Assembly: GCA_011037195.1 (NCBI GenBank)
Contig: JAAEAF010000123.1
Span: 124,001-188,000 of the forward strand
Source: Triatoma infestans
Lineage: Eukaryota; Arthropoda; Insecta; Hemiptera; Reduviidae
Direction: 5' to 3'
DNA length: 64,000 nucleotides
The translations under genes were made by a program, and so were the position numbers. Below, one piece after another: positions 12,516 through 23,189 of this stretch. The notes beneath the pieces were generated by a model. That model saw nothing but the letters and a program-made list of their open reading frames with translations, searched no databases and was not told the DNA's origin. The number at the start of each line of letters is the position of its first letter. Position 1 is the stretch's first letter.

Positions 12516-12659
12516 CTTCGGAGTAAAAAGTATATATAAACACTCTTATATAGAAATGTAACGTTTTGTAAAAATTTCAAGTCAATCCATCGACTACTTT
12601 TCAAGTTTTGCGGCCACAAACATACGGATGTTGAATTTTTATATATATATAGATAGTAT

Positions 12660-13885
12660 CAACAGGAGTAAAAAAAAAAATTTCAATTTGCTTGGACCCA
12701 GTTTTAACCAGCTTCATTCCCATATTGTCTAGTGAAAGGGGGAGTTTCATGTCTCAGTAAATTGCTGCAGAAAAATAGGGGTAAAGTTCCTGGATTATGA
12801 AGAGAAAAATGTTCATGCCCCCCCTATACGGTGGATACCTTCACCGAGACATGTACCCCACTTCTACCACTAACAAACTACAATAAGAAAGAGTGGGGGT
12901 GGTTACCTTGACAAGGAGAGGGAAGCCCTGATTCATGGCCGGTTAATGTTGTCACATTTAGGTCGGTGCGTGTGGATTAAGGATAGGACATCCTCCAACT
13001 CCAGCTACTAAACACAGCAACGGTTATATCCTCACCACTTTCTACATCCCCCCCTTCATCAATCTAAGATTCCTCACACCCCAGAGCTTCTTCCTCCTTT
13101 TATTCCTCTTCCTCTTCCTCTTCAGTAGAAGCAGTGTCTCTTTCACTTGTGCGCTCATTCTCATATTGGACGGTAATGCCAACTCTTTCATATCCTTCGA
13201 CTCCAACGCATTTCCTTTCTCCACTGTACATCCTACAATTGTTCTTGTTAATATTAGGACCGCTTACTTCCTCCTACATAGATTCCACTTTTAAGACACT
13301 TCTTCAATACTTTAATATTATCATTCCCTCTTGTGTTTCTCTCTTTTCCAATACTCACCCACTTTCTTTCTGCAAAATATTGTTCATCAGTTCCACCTAT
13401 ATATATATATATAAAAGATAACTTAATAACGAAGAATTGTTATATAAAAACACAAAGTATACATATAAAAAAGGTACCGTAAGATCTTTTAATGTTTACA
13501 TAAATAAAATAAATACACTCGTATGTACAAAAATATATGAATGAGCATTAAGTTGAGATAAAGTTCACAAGAAGTAACTTCTTAGTGCAAGAAGATAAAG
13601 AAGCCTTTTATTTTGTATTTCCTTTTCGTATCTTTTTTTTTTGTCGACTCCCTCCAAAAGGAAACGTTAGTCGAAATTCCACTAGTTCAACCCCCCAAAA
13701 AAAGATAAATTACAACATATCATATATGACATTTCTGCTTGTCGTATTATATTAGAAAGTTTGAGTACTGGCATCTTCTGCATCTGTGCACATTTTTTTT
13801 TTTTCTGTGTTATGTAGGTCCCCTTAACGAAAAAAACTTTTTTTTACGAATAGTCTTTTTCTCACTCCCGCCTTTTCTCTTCCTG
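12660..13885. other. Non-coding interval
   Basis: No gene was recognised. A pyrimidine-rich plus strand (13085-13140, 13265-13390) creates spurious Ser/Leu and Lys/Arg-rich frames. A (TA)n tract lies at 13400-13414. Confidence 0.55.
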
Positions 13886-13889
13886 CATA

Positions 13890-14072
13890 AAACTTGCAGT
13901 ATCCTAGAGATGAATTCTTTAATAACTTGTGCTGTATTGATATTACTGAGCTTATCGAACTTCTCTATTGCCAAATGTTTTGCTAGCTTGTTACCTGCGT
14001 TTCCAGAGTGTCCTTTTACCCAACGAAACTGGAACTGCCATCCTTGGATACTTGACTGGTCCAGATTCTTAC
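13890..14072 (-). pseudogene. RNase H-domain fragment of a retrotransposon
   Basis: The minus strand reads GWQFQFRWVKGHSGNAGNKL then AKHLAIEKFDKLSN. WVKGHSGN.GN.LA is the C-terminal motif of RNase H domains, with the conserved His and the GNExAD block in which Glu and Asp are here Lys and Lys. The domain removes RNA from RNA:DNA hybrids in non-LTR (R1/I-like) or LTR elements. Only about 60 residues remain and no RT is adjacent. The longer plus-strand frame across the same bases is a shadow. Confidence 0.6.
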
Positions 14073-14079
14073 GCTTATC

Positions 14080-15039
14080 TGTGTGTGTGTGTGTTTTGAA
14101 AGAGAGGGAGAAAGAAAGAAATTAAATTTAATATTTACAAAAATGCCATGAAGCTCAGACTTTATATTCTGTTTAGGCCATAGAACTTGTTGCATCTGAA
14201 CGAAGATTTCGTATGCAGTTGTTTGGGTTTAATGTACCCATAGGCAAACTCTAGCTCTTCGTACTTCCGCTCTGTACACTTAATAGACCAATACATTCTA
14301 CGGGAGCCACTGACTTCCATGGCAGCCATAGTAGATCTTTTAAGTTTCAATAGATTTGGCTATTAAAGCCACTCCTTCTGCTACAATCTAATTAACGAAC
14401 GAATTAACGAATTTCAAAAAAAAAATGATTTTAATTAAAAGACATCAAAAGCATTTTAGATTTCCCTGAGAATTTCTTTTTCGAAAAATGTGACGCACCA
14501 TTACATTCCTCTTATAGCAGAGAGGAGGATTGAATTAAATAAAAACAAACATGAAGTTATGAAGGAGCGAATAATGAGCGTAAAATAAATGGAGAATTGT
14601 ACTAATATTGTCAGTCCCAACTTACTAGGGGAGAAGTGCCAAAACTAAACCGAAGTATTGCAACAGATGCGTAAAATAAAGTAACAAAGGAAATCGTACA
14701 TCTTCTTATATATGCGCCAAAAACTGTTATTAGGAAAAGAAAGGATAAAATAATATAAAAAATAAAATAAGAAACAAACGAAATAAACATTGAAAATTCA
14801 TATATTTCATGGAGTTAATGTTTCTTGGCATGAAAACACAACATATAAAATACATATTATTATATGCACAATTAGGCTAAATCCATATATCCATACGACA
14901 TGCACTTAAACACTTGTTGATCATTATTTATATTTATTTATGTTTCTACTAGTTATTTCTTATTTAATAGTCCTGTTTTATTTTCAAAATGTACCCTCCA
15001 TTTAGCCGAAATTCAATTCGATAGTTTTTTTAATATTCT
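14080..15039. other. Non-coding AT-rich interval
   Basis: A short TG microsatellite lies at 14081-14094 and a GA-rich tract at 14097-14122. No recognisable coding sequence. Confidence 0.5.
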
Positions 15040-15600
15040 CTTGCTGCCTAGTAACAGGTAGTATTGTAATCATGTCACATTTTCGATAACGAGGATTCGC
15101 CGGAAATATATGTTTTAAGGTTCTTGGAGTCTGAAAAAGTGGATTTAGAAAATGTTGTTGTGAACATACATGCACATAGCTCAAAAACGAAAAATAGTCG
15201 AAAGTTCAAACTTGACATTCCATTAGGTACACCATGAGATACGATAGTAAGTTATCTGCCAAAATTTCTCAACCGGAAGTAGCACTTTACTGAATGGATT
15301 TTTCACTTTCATGCGATTTCCTTGAAAAAGGGATCCAATGATTTTCTTAAAATTCATATATGAACTAAACATATATAGAGCTAAAACGTTTATTTGAAAC
15401 ATTTCTCCAAAAAAATTCATTCAAGGGAGCATTTGAGGAAGGTGCGGGATTATGTTTTCCACTATTAGTTAATTAGACAATTCTATCGTTTGAATAATAT
15501 TAATTAAAATTAAATATGTAGAAGAAGTTCCAAAATTCCGTGCTTGACGAAAATCGGTTGACCGGAAGTGCGTTTTTACTGAACAGTTTTTCCAGTTTAA
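15040..15600 (+). repeat. Dominant interspersed repeat, long copy
   Basis: The blocks run in family order: GTCACATTTTCGATAACG, GCCGGAAATATATGTTTTA, AGCTCAAAAACGAAAAATAG, CAAACTTGACATTCC, CAACCGGAAGTAGCACTTTA, AATGATTTTCTTAAAATTCA, ATTTGAAACATTTCTCC, AATATTAATTAAAATTAAAT and GACCGGAAGTGCGTTTTTAC. From 15660 an inverted partial copy follows, with GTACTTCCGGTTGACCGATT. Confidence 0.8.
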
Positions 15601-15639
15601 ATTCAACCAACTGCATTTAACATTTGAAATTTATCGCCA

Positions 15640-16924
15640 CAAATACCGCGCAAGTAACAACCTACCCGCTAAAGTTGTACTTCCGGTTGACCGATTTTCT
15701 TCAAATTTTAAATACTAGCAATGTTTCTAATTTATAAGTAGTAGAACCATATTATATTATACAGTTGTGGTATAGAGGAAAGTTTAACGTTACTGTACCC
15801 CCACTACTCACCCAAAAACAATCAGTTTTCCCGGGAAAATGTTTTAAATAAAAATGATAGAATTCAAGTGTTTAGAAAGTATACGAAGTTTAAAGAAAAC
15901 TGTTGGAGCCGTTTTCTAGAAAACTGAAAAAAGCCATTCAGTTACGTTGATGAATTTCGCCCGAAATTTTCGTAACAGATGTGTTAGTAATGCCAAAATT
16001 CCAAGTTAAGCTTACGATTGCTTTTAGTTACTTGAAATGATTTACAGAATTGATGATATTAACCATTGAAGTGTGAGACTCTTTGCCTCAAAGAGCGCAA
16101 ATTTAACTGAAATAGCCGGAAGCTTGGTTGTGTCAATCGAAACTTAACCAAAATATTAACTGTTCACACACGAATACACACAATCCTACTGCCTAGAGGT
16201 GTCTGGGTGCCAGGACAGAACGTCATCTATTTCTTCCATGCCGGCCAGAAGCACTACCCAGTTACCCAGTGGGCGGGATGAGTTAAGAAAGGCAGCCCTG
16301 CCGCGCCACTTCCAGGATACCCGTCTACTAGCAATCTGTTTTAAGAGATAGTGCTGGAAGGAGATAGGGGGTGTCGTAGTATATACTATCACCATGTTGG
16401 CGGCACATAATTCCCCAAAGCCTAAGAGAATGGAAGAACCAGTCTATTAATTATCGGCTTCTATTGATTCAAACTTAACTTCTTGCTACTTCACCAACTC
16501 TACTGACGTTGAGTCGGGTTTGAGTGTGTTTGTCTGTCTCTCTCAGACTTTATCCTACCGAGAGGGAGGCCATCGACATAGGAGCAGATGTTAGTAAGGG
16601 GAATGCTGGGGCGAACGATACTAAAGTAACAACGCCGCCCCTACGCTCACAAATTGGCTTTTACTCAACTTTGTAATTATGGTGGGGGGGATGTTAGAAT
16701 TTTGGATGGCTTTGGAAGCTCAGAATGACTGAGTGTAGTAGTAATATGTAAACCATAACTGTAGGCAACTATCTTTTAGCCTACGTTGTAATCAAGCCTC
16801 GTAAGTTATATAATTAAGCCTATGTTGTATAATTATGCTTTTGATATAAAATTGGTAATTTTTTTTGTTTGAAAATTGGTTTGAAAGTTGGTAAACCTGT
16901 GTTGAGCACGTCAGGTACGAAAAT
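15640..16924. other. Repeat remnants then unassigned sequence
   Basis: 15660-15960 is inverted dominant-repeat sequence (GACCGATTTTCTTCAAATTT, GTTTAAAGAAAACTGTTGGA). From about 16180 to 16690 the base composition is more balanced, but no domain was recognised on either strand. Confidence 0.5.
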
Positions 16925-16943
16925 AAAAATATATACTTATTAA
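16925..16943. repeat. Target-site duplication, left copy
   Basis: AAAAATATATACTTATTAA is repeated exactly at 21463-21481, immediately after the poly(A) of the retrotransposon. The A-rich start of the right copy merges with the tail, so the true duplication is 14 to 19 bp. Confidence 0.9.
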
Positions 16944-17219
16944 GTCAGCTGGTGTACCTTTGTAAGTGAATGTATGCTTGATTTTTGTGCGATAAATTAA
17001 TAAGTTTTTCTGTGGTTAATGTGAATAACTAATTGTATAAATATTAACTTTTATTAATGTTTGTTTCCTTTTATTAATGGACACCGAAAATGGTATGAAA
17101 GACAATTGTATATATTGTAAATTGTGTGTAAATAGTTCGTATTTTTTGTAGGTTAAGCGTTATTTTAGTTTTATTTTAAAATTTATATTAATTGGACATT
17201 TGGTTTAGATAGTGGCCAC

Positions 17220-18614
17220 ATGGCGCGCTGGCAACAGCCTAATACATCAGGCATTGAATCACATGATTCAATAAATGTCTTTTCTGAAAATAATAAAAAT
17301 AATAATAATTGTACATCAAGTATAATTGCTAAAACTACTAAAAGACCCAGTAATTTAATTAAAGAAGTAATAATGACGAAAAAAAATAAAACAAAAACTA
17401 CAATTTCTAATAAAACTATGAAAGAACTAAGTAAGAAACTCACGCGTGCTCAGTCTCTTCAATCACTAAGTGAGTCCAGTGCATACAACAGCCAACCTGG
17501 GCCATCTCTAATGAGATCCCAACCTACTGCAGCTCCAAACTTCTGCACTCCCAACCCATTTGCTCCGTTAAGCATTAACGACGGTGAGCAGATGCCTGGG
17601 GAGATCACACCACCCAAGGAGAGAAAATCACCGAAACCTCCTCCAATATTTATTAGCAATGTCAATAATTATATGGACTTCTGTAGAGCACTTACTGAGC
17701 TTCTTGGTCCCTCGTCCTTCGATTGTAAATCTCGTGTGGACAATGTTATGCTGTCCACTAAGACAGTCGATGGTTACAGAGAAGCAATAAAGTACCTCCA
17801 AGAAAATAGAGCACAGTACCACACATACCAATTGAAAACTGATAAAGCCTTCAGAGTGGTGCTTAGAAATCTTCACCACACAATACCTACGGAGCACATC
17901 AAGCAAGACCTTGAGGAGATGGGCCACAGAGTAAGGAGCGTCACAAATGTGAAGCATCCAGGGACAAAAGCGCCACTTCCCCTATTTTTCATTGACCTCG
18001 AACCTAAAGAAAATAACAAAGAAATCTTCAATGTCAAATCCATCGTCTACACAAAGGTAAAGGTGGAGGAACCATACAAGACCGTTGAAATCCTTCAGTG
18101 CAAGAGATGTCAGCAATATGGTCACACCAAAAGTTACTGCAACCACGCTCCTAGATGTGTGAAGTGTGCGGGATATCATCCATCCTCTGGCTGCACTAAG
18201 CCTCGGGACACCCCTGCAACTTGTGCTTTATGCCAGGGTAACCACCCAGCTAATTACAGAGGATGTGTAACACACAAGGAACTACAACGTCTACGAAGAA
18301 GAAACAACTCGCAAAATGACCGCAATCCGCAGCCAAGTTCACCACAGGGAGCAATCCTACAGCTAACATCTACAGACTTCCCTCAGCTGCCACAGAAAGA
18401 GCCTTCTCCAACTCAGCAGTCTCATCAACCTCCTACCAGTCGCTGGTTTTCCCCCGTTGGAGTTTCGGGGCAATCAATTAATCATCCGCCAAACTCTCCT
18501 GACATGACCAACGTACTGACGTCCTTCATATCAGAGTTCAAATCCCTCATAAATCCACTCATCACACTTCTGACCACACTAGTAACCGAACTCATTCCTA
18601 AACTTTCAAAATGA
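17220..18614 (+). CDS. ORF1 Gag-like nucleic-acid chaperone of the Jockey-like element
   Basis: The 464-residue frame is intact. The N-terminus is Asn/Lys-rich and low in complexity (residues 1-75). A conserved region at about 140-290 (PPIFISNVNNYMDF, FRVVLRNLHHTIPTEHIKQD) corresponds to the RRM-like/PRE_C2HC part of arthropod retrotransposon Gag proteins. Three CCHC zinc knuckles follow at about 294-347: CKRCQQYGHTKSYC, CVKCAGYHPSSGC and CALCQGNHPANYRGC. A Pro/Gln/Ser-rich tail ends in a hydrophobic leucine-rich segment. Such proteins bind the element RNA and form the ribonucleoprotein. The start is the first ATG of the frame after the 5' UTR. The stop TGA overlaps the ORF2 start as ATGA, which suggests coupled translation. 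Confidence 0.93.
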   Translation: MARWQQPNTSGIESHDSINVFSENNKNNNNCTSSIIAKTTKRPSNLIKEVIMTKKNKTKTTISNKTMKELSKKLTRAQSLQSLSESSAYNSQPGPSLMRSQPTAAPNFCTPNPFAPLSINDGEQMPGEITPPKERKSPKPPPIFISNVNNYMDFCRALTELLGPSSFDCKSRVDNVMLSTKTVDGYREAIKYLQENRAQYHTYQLKTDKAFRVVLRNLHHTIPTEHIKQDLEEMGHRVRSVTNVKHPGTKAPLPLFFIDLEPKENNKEIFNVKSIVYTKVKVEEPYKTVEILQCKRCQQYGHTKSYCNHAPRCVKCAGYHPSSGCTKPRDTPATCALCQGNHPANYRGCVTHKELQRLRRRNNSQNDRNPQPSSPQGAILQLTSTDFPQLPQKEPSPTQQSHQPPTSRWFSPVGVSGQSINHPPNSPDMTNVLTSFISEFKSLINPLITLLTTLVTELIPKLSK

Positions 18615-21318
18615 ATAGACACTCTCTGAATAATTCTTCGCTAACAGTCCTCCTCTGGAACGCAAATGGGCTGAATCCCCACAGAGACGAACTGGACATT
18701 TTGTTACATGACAAACGAATTGACGTGGCACTGATAACAGAGACTCACTTTACTGGACGATCATACTGTAAATTAACCGACTACACTACTTATAGAGCAG
18801 ACCACCCAGACGACACTGCCCATGGTGGCGCAGCCATTCTAATCCGCTCCACCTTAATACATCAACAACTATTACTTGAACAATCAGACTCTCTCCAATC
18901 CGTAGCGATTACACTGGACTGTCATCCATTCTCTCTAAATATGGCAGCAGTGTACTGCCCACCTAATAAGGCTATCTCGTCTACAGACTTTAGTGCTTTT
19001 TTTCGCCGATTGGGACCTCGATTCTTGGCTGGTGGAGACTATAACGCCAAGCATCCGCAATGGGGCTGCCGCGTAGCTAATCCAAGGGGACGCACTCTTC
19101 TCAATGTTCTCACTGCTTCTAACTACAAAGTACTATCTCCTAACGAACCAACGTACTGGCCGACAGCACTCTCTAAATTACCTGACATTCTGGACTATTT
19201 CATTATTTCTCAGACTTTTCACTAACCACAGACATTTATACACTTACTGACCTCTCTTCAGACCACAGTCCTGTGCTACTAACCCTAACTACAACGCCCA
19301 AGACACTTCTTCCTCGACCGACTCTAATTACGGGACCTGTAGACTGGACTCTCTTTCAGAATCTCCTAGAAAGTAAGCTTGACTTATCTTTATCACTGAA
19401 AACGCCAGACGAAATAGACGAAGCAGTAAATACTCTAACTACCTCCATACAGTACTCTATCTGGCAGTCAACCATTCACTCACACCAAAGGACAGTTTAT
19501 AGACAGTATAATCTACCAGTTAAAACACGCCTGCTGATCAGAGAAAAGAGAAGAGCTCGAGCAATTTGGCAACGGACACGATACCCTACTGACAAAAATA
19601 CTTACAACAGACTCACAAGACATTTGAAGCGGAACTTACAAACACTGAGAACACAAAAATATGACAACTATATTACTAACCTAACTACCAATCGTAGATC
19701 TCTTTGGACAGCCACACGCCGACTGTTATCGTACAAATTCACTTCTTCTCCTCTTAGACGAGACGACGGGACTTGGGCGAAATCAGACTATGACAAAGCC
19801 ATGCTTTTTTCTCAGCACCTGACTGACATCTTTACACCTCACCCTGACTTGTCAAACGACTTACTCACGACGGAAATAGAATCTGAATTAGACACACCTC
19901 TTCCTCTTTCACCACCACCAAAAGCTTTCACTCCTTCAGACATCAAATACACCATAAAAACCTTACCCTCTAGAAAATCTCCCGGATATGACCTCATTAC
20001 CTCCGAAATTCTTCGCCATCTTCCTAGAAAAGCTCTTATCTATCTCACCTACATCTACAACTCTGTCCTTCGTACTACCTACTTTCCACTTTCTTGGAAG
20101 TATTCAGTAACACGAATGATCCCGAAACCTGGCAAACCCGCACATCTACCTTCTTCTTACAGACCGATAAGTTTACTACCGACGTTAGGCAAAATTCTTG
20201 AAAAACTGCTGCTGAAACGTATCAACCCCATATTTGCGGAACTTGGCGTTGTCCCATGTCATCAATTTGGGTTCCGAAACATGCACAATACAATTCAGCA
20301 GTGTCATCGAGTGGTAGACGAGATATCTTCAGCACTGGAGAGAAAGAAATACTGCACAGGAGCATTCTTGGATGTTACCCAGGCATTCGATCGTGTCTGG
20401 CACCCTGGGCTCCTCTACAAATTAAAAAAATGTCTCCCATTTACTTACTTCCTCATTCTGCGCTCTTACCTCTCCGAAAGGTTCTTTCAGGTCAGTTCTG
20501 GTTCAGCTATCTCTCCTTTCTCGCCAATGAGGGCAGGGGTACCGCAGGGGAGTATCCTTGGTCCCGTCCTATACACTGTATACACATCTGACATACCCAC
20601 ACATCCATCCACACTACTAAGTACATATGCAGACGACACAGCAATTCTAGCTACCAGTTCAAACCCAGCATCAGCTTCACACAAATTACAGTCACATTTA
20701 CAAAAAATAGAATCATGGGCAAAGAAATGGAAAATAAAAATGAACCCTCAGAAATGTCAACACGCCACGTTTACTCTCCGGCGGGGCTCTTGTCCTCCTA
20801 TCTTCTACAACAACAACGCACTTCCCTCTACAGATCTGGTGCGCTACCTTGGGCTTTTCATAGACAAACGACTCACGTGGAACCCACACACACGACTTAA
20901 AAGACAAGCCATGACTAAACGTGCCAAACTTCTTTACCGACTTCTCGGACGACGGTCTAAATTACCAACTGAACTGAAGAGACTAATATATAACACCATA
21001 ATCAAACCTATGTGGACTTACGGACTAGAGCTGTGGGGTTCAGCCAAACCGACCAACATACGGACCATACAAACATTTCAATCCAAACTACTCAGACAGA
21101 TAGTTGACGCTCCTTTTTACGTTACAAACCTCACTCTCCACAATGACCTTAACATCCCTTTCGTACAACAACTTGCCAAGACAAAATACCACAAATACCA
21201 CACTGCTCTCTCACACTGCCCTAATCCCTTCGTACAGTCTCTTGCTTCTACTACCATCCCTGACAATCCACCTCGCCGATTGAACCGCCAGTGGCCCCGA
21301 GATTTCCTTCGGGACTGA
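18611..21318 (+). CDS. ORF2 endonuclease-reverse transcriptase, one frameshift
   Basis: From ATG 18611 the first 204 residues form an APE-type endonuclease: LLWNANGLNPHRDELD, ALITETHF (catalytic Glu), AAVYCPPN, GGDYNAKHPQWGC. The frame shifts at about 19207-19213, where one base appears to be missing, just before the SDHSPV motif. The rest is open to TGA 21316. Counting from 19273, RT blocks are FLDVTQAFD (365-373), GVPQGSILGP (422-431) and YADD (452-455), followed by KMNPQKC and VRYLGLFIDKRLTW. All three catalytic RT aspartates are present. There is no RNase H domain, as is usual for Jockey. The single lesion may be real or an assembly error. ORF2 nicks the target and reverse-transcribes the RNA in place. 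Confidence 0.93.
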
Positions 21319-21462
21319 TCAGTGACTGGTATCCCGTAGAGAGTGCTACCACTGGGTAGTTTCTCTCCTCCCACTCTTCACGCCTCTATACTCTCTCTCT
21401 TCTCATTTACTTATTGTATATAGAACTATACAGATTGTAAATTTCTAAATAAAGAAAAAAAA

Positions 21463-21481
21463 AAAAATATATACTTATTAA
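21463..21481. repeat. Target-site duplication, right copy
   Basis: Exact match to 16925-16943. It begins inside the poly(A) run and ends at TATTAA. Confidence 0.9.
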
Positions 21482-21639
21482 ATTTGTAATCAATAAATTT
21501 TCTATAAACATAGCAATTTTAATTGAACGTTCAGTTGGCCTTATCATACATATAAATGAAGATGAAAGACATAATACCTATTTTCCAGACAGCGCCGTCT
21601 GTCCCAACCCTTTAGCAAAGATTTTACTTTCTAATATTT

Positions 21640-22095
21640 CTGATAAGAGGAAATATAGCGATCGTGTCAAATTTTCGAAAAATTAGAGACTAGAAATAAA
21701 TGTCTCGAATTTCCCTGAATATAAAAAAAAATTTTATTGGGAGTTGTCTGTATGTGTGTGTTTACAAAGCGTCTCAAAAACAAAAAAAATCACACGAAGT
21801 TCAAACTTGATATTCCGTTTAGTGGTACTACCATCGCATCAGATAGAAAGATTTTGGGTAAAATCCATTAAACGGAAGTGAATAAATATGAAGTAAATAT
21901 TTGAATAAATATTTTTTGTTTTTTCAGTTTTTGCGATTTTCTCCAAAATGGCTCCAACGATTTTGTTCAAACGTCGTATACCATCAACATTATAGGTATA
22001 CCTACCATACTTTTATTTCAAAAATTTTCCTAGGAAAACTGATTTTTTGGGAAGTTGGGAGGGGACCAGTAACATTCAGCTTTCCTCTCACAACC
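21640..22095 (+). repeat. Dominant interspersed repeat copy
   Basis: GATAAGAGGAAATATAGCGA, TCGTGTCAAATTTTCGAAAA, a TG-rich tract at 21749-21762, AAACTTGATATTCCGTTTAG, CGATTTTCTCCAAAATGGCT and TTTATTTCAAAAATTTTCCT follow the family order. The copy runs into the minisatellite below. Confidence 0.78.
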
Positions 22096-22112
22096 ACCAC
22101 TTCACTTTACTG

Positions 22113-22378
22113 AACTGGCAGAGTGACAGGCTGAACTGGGAGAATGACAGGCTGAACTGGGAGAGTGATAAGCTGAACTGGGAGAATGGCAGGCTGAACT
22201 GGGAGAGTGACAGGCTGAACTGGAAGAGTGACAGGCTGAACTGGGAGAGTGACAAGCTGTACTGGGAGAGTGACAGGCTGAACTGGCAGAGTGTGAACTG
22301 GGAGAGTGACAGGCTGTACTGGGAGGTGACAGGCTGAACTGGAGAATGACAGGCTGAACTGGCAGAATGACGATGTGC
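22113..22378 (+). repeat. 21-bp minisatellite, about 12 units
   Basis: Units start AACTGGGAGAGTGACAGGCT and end in G, with single-base variants (GAGAAT, GATAAG, CTGTACTGG) and two shortened units near 22290 and 22325. As the unit is a multiple of three, several frames on both strands stay open. The Asn-Trp-Glu-Ser-Asp-Arg-Leu and Leu-Pro-Val-Gln-Pro-Val-Thr repeat proteins that result are artefacts of this periodicity. Confidence 0.95.
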
Positions 22379-22440
22379 CATGATGACTTCTTGACCTAAA
22401 CTTGTGATGATGTGATTTGAATCGGAGCAAGTTGAAAGTA

Positions 22441-22667
22441 GCGCGCATTTTTTATCTGCTCTCTCAACTTCCCCTACTACTTCAAAACTTCTCCTTCCAG
22501 TATCGCAGTAAGATTAGGTAGGTGGATCGCTTTGTTGCTCCTGCTAGAATCTTAATTCCCCTACCACAAACGGTCAAAAATTCTGGCCATAGTAATAAAG
22601 TGATCCATCCACCTTACACTTTACGATACTGGAAGGAGAAGTTGAGAAAGGACATAAAAAGGCGCGC
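22441..22667. mobile_element. Foldback MITE flanked by TA
   Basis: The element reads TA|GCGCGC...GCGCGC|TA. Left-arm blocks CTCAACTT and CTCCTTCCAGTATCG and GGTGGATC...CTTT (22467-22532) match the reverse complement of right-arm blocks at 22594-22645. The left arm carries an extra run of about 20 bp. The unpaired centre (about 22534-22592) has no coding content. TA target duplication and long inverted repeats suggest a non-autonomous Tc1/mariner-like DNA transposon; the partner transposase is unknown. Confidence 0.75.
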
Positions 22668-22679
22668 TAAAATACGTCA

Positions 22680-23189
22680 CGGCGATCCATTACATAATCA
22701 AACTGCTACCTGCAACAAATTATTATTTTCCTTAGTTTTGCCTAGATGGCAGAATCATAAGTGACGTTCAAGGAAATAGTATATTAAGGGCGCCAGAATC
22801 CTTCTCATGTTCCATTACGAGTTTTAATGGAGCAAGAGAGAAGCGGGCGCTTGTCATAGATGTAATCACATTGGGGGTTAACATTATGCGTTAAGATCCA
22901 ACTATAGCTCTACCACCATTATTTATGATTAAATAAAAAATATCAGGTGTGAAACACTTACACGAATTTTCTGATACTGCTTCCAGTTAATACAATATTG
23001 CATAAAATGGCAAATTTTGTTTACATTTCAGATTTTATTCATAAGTCCTAATATTAAATTGTACAGATAGTGAGAGGATAAGTACCAACCTAGACAAGCA
23101 GAAGAATTCTAATTACACTATACTCCGGAAGATAGCGCCAATATTGAGTCAAACAAATAACATTGGTAATTAAACGCTACAAATCACGC
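22680..23189. other. Non-coding interval
   Basis: It contains a degraded dominant-repeat terminus in inverse orientation (TCAGGTGTGAAACACTTACA at 22944-22963). Otherwise no recognisable feature. Confidence 0.5.

Larger units (their letters stand above)
10945..12653 (-). mobile_element. Internally deleted Helitron with both ends
   Basis: On the minus strand the element starts A|TCTATATATATATAAAAATT at 12653. It ends, after a GC-rich hairpin (CCACAGCGAGGCGTGG, 10958-10973) and a further nine bases, in CTAG at 10948-10945, followed by T. A 5' TC, a 3' hairpin followed by CTRR, and insertion between A and T are the standard Helitron signatures. The body carries only the C-terminal part of the helicase. 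The Rep nuclease and the Walker A part of the helicase are missing, so the 1.7-kb copy is non-autonomous. Confidence 0.85.
16944..21467 (+). mobile_element. Full-length Jockey-like non-LTR retrotransposon
   Basis: The 4.5-kb element runs from GTCAGCTGGTGTACC, directly after the left target duplication, to a poly(A) run preceded by AATAAA at 21448-21453. It has a 276-bp 5' UTR, a Gag-like ORF1, an EN-RT ORF2 without RNase H and a short 3' UTR. ORF order, zinc knuckles, APE-type endonuclease and Jockey-type RT blocks support Jockey-clade membership. Exact flanking duplications and long open frames suggest a recent insertion. Two 5'-truncated fragments of Jockey-type RT occur at 53460-53900 and 58140-58690. 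Such elements move by target-primed reverse transcription of an RNA made from an internal promoter. Confidence 0.92.

Noticed and set aside
12353..12619. Minus-strand frames of 60-88 aa
   Set aside because: They run through the Helitron terminal region and its duplicated block; no helicase or Rep motif is present.
13739..14125. 128-aa plus-strand frame with hydrophobic segments
   Set aside because: It is the shadow of the minus-strand RNase H fragment plus T-rich sequence.
20256..20907. Secondary frames inside ORF2
   Set aside because: They overlap the RT frame, which has all catalytic blocks, and show no family resemblance.
22047..22448. Four overlapping repeat-protein frames (Leu-Asn-Trp-Glu-Ser-Asp-Arg and others)
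   Set aside because: They arise from the 21-bp period of the minisatellite, which keeps many frames open on both strands.
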